This document shows, one piece after another, positions 12,342-19,979 of a stretch of 19,979 nt of DNA. How positions within the stretch are numbered: the first letter of the stretch is position 1; every line of letters begins with the position of its first letter. This stretch comes from an uncultured Flavobacteriales bacterium (GTDB taxonomy: Bacteria; Bacteroidota; Bacteroidia; Flavobacteriales; Crocinitomicaceae). The notes under the pieces are model-generated. The model was not told the origin of the DNA. It saw only the letters and a list, made by a program, of their open reading frames with translations, and ran no database searches. The DNA is taken from assembly GCA_946480815.1 (NCBI GenBank), contig CAMLLB010000065.1:1-19979 (forward strand), given 5' to 3'. The position numbers and the translations under genes were made by a program.

Positions 12342-15300
12342 ATGCCACTAAATTCTCTTAAAATGCCTAAATCAATCATCACACTCTTCTGTGTGTTAAG
12401 CTTTCACTCCTTTTCCCAGGTAATCGGAGGAAGGAACAACTCTGAAATGACTCCAACAGTTTCGAAACCATCGGAATTGAGTTCGGGTGTTTATTCCGGA
12501 GATGTCAATTTGTTTTCAGGAGATTATAATTCAACAATCCAATTGGGTTCTGTTGCAACTCCAAGTGGATTGAGTTATGAACTGAGTCTAAACTACAGCA
12601 GCTCATTTTCTATTGGAAACACGATGCCGATTTCAACTGGAATTCCTTACGGGGAAGGTTGGAACCTGAATATTCCTACAATCTCCATCGAAACGGAAGT
12701 ATTTAATAATTTCAATTTGAGCCAGTATTGTACGGAATCAGGGACAAGTTCTACACTTTTGAATTTTAATTCCCTGGGAAACAGTGCTTTTAAAGAAGGA
12801 GATTTGTATTGGTTTTCACCTTACATCAATGTTCCGGGGGTTGCAAGCGGTAGAGCGATCTTCAAGTACATTGACGTGAATGATGATAAGACGGCTGTTT
12901 TTGAGTTGAATGCTTTTGAAAACCATGTGGAAGTAAGATACAATGGTGATACCTGGGTGGTTATAGCATCTGATGGAACGCGTTATACTTTCCGCACAGC
13001 AGTACAATCGTATAATGCACCGGCAAACAAACGTGTATTGTATTATGATCAAGCCCATACAAATACCGGGGTAAATGATGCCGAGGATGTTCAGGTATTG
13101 GGTGATTACGAAAATGCTGGGCAAGCAGCTTCAGTAGAGAATTCCATTCTTCCGAAACAGAAATACAATTTATGGTACTGCGATGCGATCACCCATCGTA
13201 ACCAACCGTTTCAGGGAATTAATTTTACATACAAGGGCTTTGGAAAGTTTAACTACTTCAAGGAATTTGATCAGGAGGCGTATAAATATGCAGCAGCTGA
13301 ACATTTCACGTCATCAACCTTTGCTAAAGAACATGATTTTTCGTGCTACGCAGATTTACTTTTGTTAAAAGTAGAAGCGATTTCTATTGATGGGTTGGTA
13401 GACCGTTTGGAATTGAAGTATGCAACAGATAAACAGTTGATCCAAACTAATTATAATGAATTGATTGATTACAATGCCTCTGGAAATGGTCGATTAGATA
13501 GTTTGTATAGTTACCAAAGCATTTATAGTGATGGGAAAACAAATGATGTTTTTGACAATGGTTGGAAACGGTATGAACATACGAAAGCGAATTCGACAAC
13601 TAACCCTGATGCGGTTTCTGCCGTCGATCCTTATGTTGCTGCAAATGGTTATGTAAGAAGTGATGCTAACGGTGCGGTAGAAATTCCGTTTTCGCATAGC
13701 TTTATTGAAAGTCCGAGATTGATGGGAAGCAAACTCTACCCAGGCGATATTTACGAGGTGAAATCCCGGATCAAGCGATCGAATTCGACAAATTCAACCT
13801 CTTTTTATAAGAACGCCGGAACATTTGATTTGCGTATTGTAACAGGGGATCTGGAAAATCCACTAGGATCGAATAGCAATGCGTACAGTACCTATAATTT
13901 AAATAATAGTGGTGGTAACGGTATTTACTTTTCTACGGATAATTACAATTCGTCCAGATCTAAAGTATTGTATTCAACATTTAATATGGCTTTGAAATGG
14001 TCGTTGAACTACGCAGAAGGAGACAAAGAGATTTCGAATTTGTTTGTAATGCCGAACATTCCTACAAAATACCAGGGATTCAATTTCCAGATCGGTCCGG
14101 GAAATTCAGATATAAATTATGCCGTTGAACCGACTGGTGTATATGATTTCAATGTGGTTGATTCAATCTACGAATTAATGACCGAAAATGCTTACATCTG
14201 CAGATACGGAAATCCAGGATCGTTTGCGTTGAAATCCGCCGCAGATATTCCTGGGAATTTTGGAATCGGTTTGCCTTGGAACATGGTTTCACCTATTTAC
14301 GAGTATATGATTACTCACCAGAATGCGTTGAGTTATGCAAGTGCTACCGGAAAAGAAGCCTATCATTTTTGGTGGAACGACAACACGGACTATGTTCCCT
14401 CACAACCACAAACATATAATATTCCAACGAAACTTGATAATACAGTCAAATTAGATGAGTTTGAGTTGATTCGTTATTCAAAAAACCCATACATGTTGGT
14501 TGGGGTAAATTATTACAAAGTAAATGGAGATGTTGGCGGACCTATTGAAACAGGATTGAAGTTGATAGCTCAAAAGAAATTGGAATATACTTCTGCTAAA
14601 TGCGACATGCTCCAAAATTACGCCTATACAAATGGGAATACCTTGCAATATCGTAATGACGTTCAACAAGTTTTCATTTTATTAAAGGCGGTACGTGAAG
14701 TTCCAATCGGTTGGACAACGGATACCACCAAATTATTGACCACCTTTTTATCCTATACGAAATTCAATAATGCCAATACAACTTATCAGGTAAATCAACC
14801 GATGAATGGTCATTTTGGAATGGTCTTGACACAAATTGTAGACAATTTAGGCGGAATTACCAAAATAGAATATTATCCTGCAAGTGATGTAAGAACGAGA
14901 TTCACAGGATCTTTCTTGAGACAACGTTCTGCTTTTTGTGGAGTGGTTTCCAATACGGGTTATGGTTTATCACAATCCGATGTGGTGCATCCGATTGTCA
15001 AGTATATACTGAAGAATGACGAAGATGACCTGGTAAAGAACGGTACAGTATCTTCTAACAATGCACATAAACGTTGGTTCTACGATTTCAATCCGGATTC
15101 GATGGTGATGAAATCAACTGTTATCCAAATCACGGATCCACGTTTTTACAATGGAAGACGTGGCAATTTCGATGTTGGATTTAAAAACGTATCCGTTTAT
15201 GGACCATCTTTAACTGAGGGTGGTAATACATTTGTGAATCGAACAGATTATGTGCACTATGGTGGCAATTTTGACTACCTGATCACCTTTCCATCCATTG

Positions 15301-18300
15301 AGGATTATTTGTACCACGGTAAACTAAAATCGGTGAAGGAATATGATGTAAATAATAAGCTCTTCACAGAAAAACTGATTAACTACGAGCATACTTTAGC
15401 ATACAAAAACGGGTACACCAGACCGAATCCATACAGGGAAAATTTGGTTTGGGAACAGGAATACGATAATCCGGGAGGACAATATGAATACCGTGATTAT
15501 TATTTGAATCAACCCGTAACCGTTACGGTTGGCTCCAGTCCCGGAACAACTTACACCGGAACTGCTGCTTATGGTTTGTTGGACATTCCGGTATTCAATG
15601 GAAGTGGACAGGATTTTGAATTGCCGAAATACCTGGAGTTTGAATTCTATCCTATTTTGGATACTGCGAATCCTTCATACATGTTCAATTCGTATTTCAT
15701 CAAGAAAAAAGAAGAGATCAACCGTAAATATGATGATTACTTGTATAAACAAGCAGTTATTTCAACAGGGACATTACCTGCTCCATTTGTAAATACCGGG
15801 AATAATCCATTTGGATCAGGATACACCAATCCTGTTTCTTTCAATGATGCACTTGCAACTAGTCAGATCAATATCATCAATAACAAGACGGAAGCTGTTA
15901 TTATGGATAGCTTACTTTCCAAGTCTCCTTTGATGGATTCTGTCTTGTATCATGTCATCAATACTACCCGAATTACTGATCCTAAAAAGATAACGCTTTT
16001 GTTGGCGCAAGGAAATTTGAGTAACCTGACCTTAAATCGATTTGTTATCAAATTCGGTTCGAGTTTCACGTCCACTTCTACTTCACCAATTTCTGTAATC
16101 AACCAGCAAGATTATATATCAGATAACGTTCTAATGACTGCTGCACAATATACTTCATTGAGATGGAGTACGGATTTTATTGAAGCGTTGTATTTAAAAA
16201 ACGAATACCTGTCAGACCAGGTGGTTAAAGCCCTCGCGGATGGAACTTCGCGCTATTTTAATACGAACTCTTTTGTGAAGATATTGGCTGTTCAACCACA
16301 ATTCAGCGAAACTGCGATCAATAAAATTGTCAACTCCGTTTATTTGACACCTGCAACATTGCGAACTATTTTAAAGGATCAGGTGATAAGTGATGCCAAT
16401 TTTTCTACCATTATCGGGAAATCTGCCATTTTGAATAATACGATCGTAGAGATCATCGAAACAGGAAATAAATACCCTTCTCAAAACACATTCGATAAAT
16501 TGATGGCTCGAAGCCCTGCTTTCAGCGAAAGTGAAATGGAGCGAATTGTTGCAGTTGCAGACCGGGAGCTTGAACCTGCTGTTTTGAGTGCACTTATGAT
16601 AATATATGGACATAAGCCGTTCCTGACAAATTTTAGGTTTACCGGAAATCCGCTGGATGCTTACTGCAACAATGCGGTTTTAAGCAATTGGAATTACATC
16701 GAAACGAAAACGACCTACGAATATTACGAAGCAGACTATTTGGGAACTTCCAACGGCAGAGCATACAAAGTATTGATGGGACTGGAAGACATCCCGGGGA
16801 GAACAGTTTCCTCAACGGATATTTTCGGGACCGGCGGAACGAAAACGATCAATTCCCTGCGCCTGAAACACGAACCTTCCTGGCAAGTGTTCAGTGTTAC
16901 GAACACATCTACCCATTTACCGACAGCAAAAGACGAAAAACAGTATTTCTATCTGTACGACCTGAAGAACCGCTACGACCGTTATTGGTATAATTACGAT
17001 ATTAAAACAGTGGGTGGGGTCGGACCCCAGTTTGATCATCTGTTAATGAATGATGACCTGGATACGGTGATGTATTCTTTCCGTTGGGATGAAGATTATA
17101 AAGACACATACACAACGGGAATTGCGCCCGAATTACCAAAATACGATGGAATGACCAGAAGTCGTCAGTATGCGATGCGTTCTACTCCGTTCCAGCAAAC
17201 CCATGTCACCAAAAATCAACGGGATGCCAATGAATTGCGTAAAAGTGAGTATTATCTTTACGACGCGAGGTGGCCTGTAGATGCGTTTTCAACGAATCAG
17301 ACAGTAGAATATGACGGACCTTCCTGTCCGGAAACAGGAACACCTCCGGTTAATCCGGTAAGTTGCGAATCCTGCATCCGCTGGAAATACGGTACGGAAC
17401 AGGAATTCCTGGCCCAATTACCGTTTAATTACTGTTTGTGGAAAGATCCGGTGATCGGTTATTACGCATGTCCATCATCTATTGACTATGCTGCCTGTTA
17501 TCCGGGCGTGGAATTGATCGATTGTAACCCTTCTATTCCAATTGGCGGAGAAGAAGGAGGACCGGCACAGCTTCCGATCTTAACGGATGTATTGAAGAAA
17601 ACCTTGCAACTACGTTCCACCATTATTCAGCTGGATACCATTATGGATGTTGTTTCAACAGATTTCTCCACTAAGCGCTTCGACCGAAGTAACACCCAGG
17701 TTGCCGATTTCTATGTGGATTATGCAGGAGTGGATGCACAAGGCTTCATTCATCCGTATAAAATGCTGTTCCCTTACGATACATTGACAACTTCCAGGGT
17801 ACACAAACGGAATCAGCACATGCAGCCTTCACTGATCTCTAACCAGGTCGGATTATTGACGAAGTTCTATTACCATACCACTAAGATCAACTGGAATGTG
17901 GATACGAATTGCACCAACCCCCATTACAGCTTTTTGTATAATTACTCTTCCGTTGACACCAAAAATATTGGTTTACCGATCCGCGTGACAGTTGGTTATG
18001 GACGCACGGATTCGTTGGGAACGAATTTCCAGTATACCGATGACGGGCAAGTGAGCAAAATGACTTCTCCTTCCGGGCATTACATCGATTACGGTTTTGA
18101 TGGATTTAACCGCTTGACTCGGGTAATGGAAAATGGAACACGTTTGCTTTCGCGGAATGAATACCAACTTTGGAAACACAATGCTGCACTTACCTTTAAA
18201 CAGCGAACAGCGGAAAATTACGTGTATTCGGTACTTTTCCAAAATAATACCGATACAACCACTGTACGTGAGTTCCAAAAAGCATTTATTGACCCGCTTG

Positions 18301-19979
18301 GAAGAACTGCCGGAGTTGTGAAAGCCTATCGCAATGAAGGGGACATACAAACGTCAAGTGGTTCGGTTATTTATGATAATTGGGGAAGGCCACAAATCCA
18401 ATTCAAACCACTGTATTCGATTGTTGCCGTGAATGATTCTACCCCACTTAAACACATGGAGAATCTAAATTCGCCCTTATTTAATGAAATTAAATACGAA
18501 AATGATCCTGCATCTCTGGATCTCAAACATGCAGATCCAGGAGAAAGTATTTCTGGTTGGCATACAGTGAATAAACAAACGTGGATTACGAATGCGATCT
18601 ATATGTCTTGCGAGTTGAGACTGAATCGCACCGAACTGGAGTTGATCATGAATGCTTCTACTGGAAGTTTTCGCTTCCTCCGTACTTCTATAATAGACCA
18701 GGATGGAAAAGAAAGTATTACCTATACCAATGCAATGGGGCAAAAAGTGGCAACGTTCACATCTGCCAACATGGCTGATAAAGTAGTCACACTTTTTGTG
18801 TACGATTCCTATGGGAATTTGATGAAAACGATCAACGCATTGCGTCAACATACCAATTACCAGTATAACATAATTGGTCAATTGATTCGCGAAACGAATG
18901 TGGATGGTGGCGAAAAACGCTACATCTATAACAAACATGGAAAGATCAGTGGTGTTCAGGATCAACTGGATCGCAACCACGTGAATGGTTCCAATGTGTT
19001 TGAACCACGCTTCCGTAAATTTGAATATGACATCTATGGAAACCTGATTATGCAGTCCTTAGTGACTAATCCATATCATTTGGACCCATTCTGTTTCCAA
19101 AACAAGACATTAGGAACTTCCTCTTCATATTATTATGATGGAGCAGGAAATCCGCATTATTTTGTATACGTTTTCTCTAATCGCATGACTCTGGATTGGT
19201 TGAATGAATATCAAACATTGCATCCGACGAATTTGCTGCCAATAGAAAGCGTTGGACTTCCTGATAATGCGCCGGTCGCGACCAAAATTTTGGAAAAAAC
19301 GATGGTTTATGGTGTTTCACAAAGTTCTCCAAGCAAATTGGGTAAACTAATCGAATCATATTCCTATAACCCTTCAGGAGTGGCTATTCAAAAAATTACC
19401 TATACTTATAACACAGAAGATTTACTGGCTTCTCAAGTGATTATCCAACACCCTTCAAATATTGCCACAAATGACCAATTTTTGGTAAAAGCGACGATTA
19501 ACTATCCGCTTTACAATTTCAGAGGGTCCTTATTGGAGCAAAAACTGGATATGGGAAGTGATGGTTCGGTAGAAATGAAGTATTTCTATGACTACGATCA
19601 ATTGAACCGCTTACAAAAAGTCTTTGCTGCTCAAAACGATGTATCCCTGAGTACGAATGCTACCTTGATCTGTTCGTATGTATATGACGATGCACGTGGC
19701 ACAATTGCTACCAAACGTTTTAATGGGGAAACGACAACCCCTGCCCAAATGATTTCCTATACCTATGATGATCGGGATCGTTTGACCCAAATAGGAAGTA
19801 CTTTGTTCAATGAACAGTTGTATTACGATGACGCGATTATCCCTACTTACAACAGTATGGCTGTAGCTCAATCAAATGCCTATAATGGAAACGTAAAAGG
19901 AACGAAAATGAAGTATGACTTCGCAACTGTAAACAATTCTTCCATTCCCTTGTTCTCAAACGAACCAGTTAACGGGTAC
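12342..19979 (+). CDS. Giant secreted RHS/YD-repeat protein, 3' end off window
   Basis: One frame stays open for 2546 codons to the window edge. A signal peptide fits the second ATG at 12363 best (MPKSIITLFCVLSFHSFSQ), so the start may be there. The mature N-terminus has the RHS-type entry sequence GVYSGDVNLFSGDYN and GLSYELSLNYSSSF. The middle is a long, divergent, Tyr/Asn-rich beta region. Residues about 1310-1420 form helical repeats, and seven cysteines lie at 1662-1728. From about residue 1886 true YD motifs appear: YGFDGFNRLTRVMENG, FVYDSYGNLMKTINALR, FEYDIYGNL, YTYDDRDRLTQIGS. RHS proteins build a hollow beta shell that often encloses a C-terminal toxin, and they reach the surface or medium. 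The core repeats and any toxin tip are beyond the window, so toxicity, adhesion or another job cannot be decided. No frameshift was found at the points checked. Confidence 0.88.
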   Translation, partial: MPLNSLKMPKSIITLFCVLSFHSFSQVIGGRNNSEMTPTVSKPSELSSGVYSGDVNLFSGDYNSTIQLGSVATPSGLSYELSLNYSSSFSIGNTMPISTGIPYGEGWNLNIPTISIETEVFNNFNLSQYCTESGTSSTLLNFNSLGNSAFKEGDLYWFSPYINVPGVASGRAIFKYIDVNDDKTAVFELNAFENHVEVRYNGDTWVVIASDGTRYTFRTAVQSYNAPANKRVLYYDQAHTNTGVNDAEDVQVLGDYENAGQAASVENSILPKQKYNLWYCDAITHRNQPFQGINFTYKGFGKFNYFKEFDQEAYKYAAAEHFTSSTFAKEHDFSCYADLLLLKVEAISIDGLVDRLELKYATDKQLIQTNYNELIDYNASGNGRLDSLYSYQSIYSDGKTNDVFDNGWKRYEHTKANSTTNPDAVSAVDPYVAANGYVRSDANGAVEIPFSHSFIESPRLMGSKLYPGDIYEVKSRIKRSNSTNSTSFYKNAGTFDLRIVTGDLENPLGSNSNAYSTYNLNNSGGNGIYFSTDNYNSSRSKVLYSTFNMALKWSLNYAEGDKEISNLFVMPNIPTKYQGFNFQIGPGNSDINYAVEPTGVYDFNVVDSIYELMTENAYICRYGNPGSFALKSAADIPGNFGIGLPWNMVSPIYEYMITHQNALSYASATGKEAYHFWWNDNTDYVPSQPQTYNIPTKLDNTVKLDEFELIRYSKNPYMLVGVNYYKVNGDVGGPIETGLKLIAQKKLEYTSAKCDMLQNYAYTNGNTLQYRNDVQQVFILLKAVREVPIGWTTDTTKLLTTFLSYTKFNNANTTYQVNQPMNGHFGMVLTQIVDNLGGITKIEYYPASDVRTRFTGSFLRQRSAFCGVVSNTGYGLSQSDVVHPIVKYILKNDEDDLVKNGTVSSNNAHKRWFYDFNPDSMVMKSTVIQITDPRFYNGRRGNFDVGFKNVSVYGPSLTEGGNTFVNRTDYVHYGGNFDYLITFPSIEDYLYHGKLKSVKEYDVNNKLFTEKLINYEHTLAYKNGYTRPNPYRENLVWEQEYDNPGGQYEYRDYYLNQPVTVTVGSSPGTTYTGTAAYGLLDIPVFNGSGQDFELPKYLEFEFYPILDTANPSYMFNSYFIKKKEEINRKYDDYLYKQAVISTGTLPAPFVNTGNNPFGSGYTNPVSFNDALATSQINIINNKTEAVIMDSLLSKSPLMDSVLYHVINTTRITDPKKITLLLAQGNLSNLTLNRFVIKFGSSFTSTSTSPISVINQQDYISDNVLMTAAQYTSLRWSTDFIEALYLKNEYLSDQVVKALADGTSRYFNTNSFVKILAVQPQFSETAINKIVNSVYLTPATLRTILKDQVISDANFSTIIGKSAILNNTIVEIIETGNKYPSQNTFDKLMARSPAFSESEMERIVAVADRELEPAVLSALMIIYGHKPFLTNFRFTGNPLDAYCNNAVLSNWNYIETKTTYEYYEADYLGTSNGRAYKVLMGLEDIPGRTVSSTDIFGTGGTKTINSLRLKHEPSWQVFSVTNTSTHLPTAKDEKQYFYLYDLKNRYDRYWYNYDIKTVGGVGPQFDHLLMNDDLDTVMYSFRWDEDYKDTYTTGIAPELPKYDGMTRSRQYAMRSTPFQQTHVTKNQRDANELRKSEYYLYDARWPVDAFSTNQTVEYDGPSCPETGTPPVNPVSCESCIRWKYGTEQEFLAQLPFNYCLWKDPVIGYYACPSSIDYAACYPGVELIDCNPSIPIGGEEGGPAQLPILTDVLKKTLQLRSTIIQLDTIMDVVSTDFSTKRFDRSNTQVADFYVDYAGVDAQGFIHPYKMLFPYDTLTTSRVHKRNQHMQPSLISNQVGLLTKFYYHTTKINWNVDTNCTNPHYSFLYNYSSVDTKNIGLPIRVTVGYGRTDSLGTNFQYTDDGQVSKMTSPSGHYIDYGFDGFNRLTRVMENGTRLLSRNEYQLWKHNAALTFKQRTAENYVYSVLFQNNTDTTTVREFQKAFIDPLGRTAGVVKAYRNEGDIQTSSGSVIYDNWGRPQIQFKPLYSIVAVNDSTPLKHMENLNSPLFNEIKYENDPASLDLKHADPGESISGWHTVNKQTWITNAIYMSCELRLNRTELELIMNASTGSFRFLRTSIIDQDGKESITYTNAMGQKVATFTSANMADKVVTLFVYDSYGNLMKTINALRQHTNYQYNIIGQLIRETNVDGGEKRYIYNKHGKISGVQDQLDRNHVNGSNVFEPRFRKFEYDIYGNLIMQSLVTNPYHLDPFCFQNKTLGTSSSYYYDGAGNPHYFVYVFSNRMTLDWLNEYQTLHPTNLLPIESVGLPDNAPVATKILEKTMVYGVSQSSPSKLGKLIESYSYNPSGVAIQKITYTYNTEDLLASQVIIQHPSNIATNDQFLVKATINYPLYNFRGSLLEQKLDMGSDGSVEMKYFYDYDQLNRLQKVFAAQNDVSLSTNATLICSYVYDDARGTIATKRFNGETTTPAQMISYTYDDRDRLTQIGSTLFNEQLYYDDAIIPTYNSMAVAQSNAYNGNVKGTKMKYDFATVNNSSIPLFSNEPVNGY
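16272..16620 (+). repeat. Degenerate alpha-helical repeats within the RHS protein
   Basis: About three loosely similar units of 35-40 residues follow each other. They start at SFVKILAVQPQFSETAINKIV, NFSTIIGKSAILNNTIVEII and FDKLMARSPAFSESEMERIV (shown in part). Each has F-x-x-(I/L)-(I/M), a short turn often containing P or S, then a helix ending in I-(V/I). The predicted all-helical character contrasts with the beta-rich RHS sequence on both sides, so this looks like an inserted helical-repeat domain. Confidence 0.5.
17325..17525 (+). other. Seven-cysteine cluster within the RHS protein
   Basis: Seven cysteine codons (residues about 1662-1728 of the RHS frame) fall in about 67 residues: PSCPETG, VSCESC, NYCLW, YACPSS, AACYPG and IDCNP. 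Elsewhere in the part of the protein I read, cysteine is sparse. In an exported protein this suggests a disulfide-stabilised or metal-binding insert placed just before the YD-repeat part. Confidence 0.6.

Noticed and set aside
12816..19871. Numerous open frames of 60-170 codons antisense to, or in other frames of, the RHS gene
   Set aside because: They are shadows of one continuous, compositionally coherent + strand frame and have no recognisable domains or spacing as genes.

Overview
The window looks like a chromosomal segment of an AT-rich Bacteroidota bacterium, probably in the flavobacterial branch (something like Crocinitomicaceae/Fluviicola). The grounds are low GC, tightly packed genes with little Shine-Dalgarno sequence, and a giant secreted RHS/YD-repeat protein typical of that group. 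The taxonomic placement is inference; no marker gene is present. The window starts inside a tRNA-Lys gene and ends inside the RHS gene.

Left block (1-3953), an integration module. The 3' part of tRNA-Lys(UUU) and its terminator lie on the + strand. Facing them on the - strand is an operon of five genes: a 264-aa protein with a glycine-rich hydrophobic segment, a 233-aa coiled-coil protein, an excisionase-like HTH protein, a 62-aa protein, and a large serine recombinase. The recombinase frame runs through the tRNA in antisense without a stop and leaves the window. The 420-bp region ahead of this operon carries 10-bp-phased short repeats that resemble iterons or an operator.

Central block (3954-12127), a defence-like island. 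A 112-aa gene and an XRE-family regulator diverge from an AT-rich spacer with an 11-bp inverted repeat. Eight closely packed + strand genes follow: a protein with two GHKL ATPase modules (Hsp90/MORC-like and histidine-kinase-like), an atypical receiver-domain protein, an unrecognised 180-aa protein, a DNA cytosine-5 methyltransferase, a Vsr endonuclease, a small protein-kinase-fold protein, an unrecognised 131-aa protein, and a possible degenerate HEPN protein. Several of these overlap or nearly touch, so they are probably co-expressed. The likely reading is a methyltransferase-based anti-phage system in which a GHKL ATPase/receiver pair senses or controls restriction, followed by a kinase/HEPN-like module. 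No conventional restriction endonuclease is recognisable, so how the system attacks DNA is open.

Right block (12128-19979). A 214-bp spacer with weak hairpins precedes one uninterrupted reading frame of at least 2546 codons. It encodes a secreted RHS/YD-repeat protein whose C-terminal end, where any toxin tip would be, is outside the window. It has an unusual alpha-helical repeat segment and a seven-cysteine cluster.
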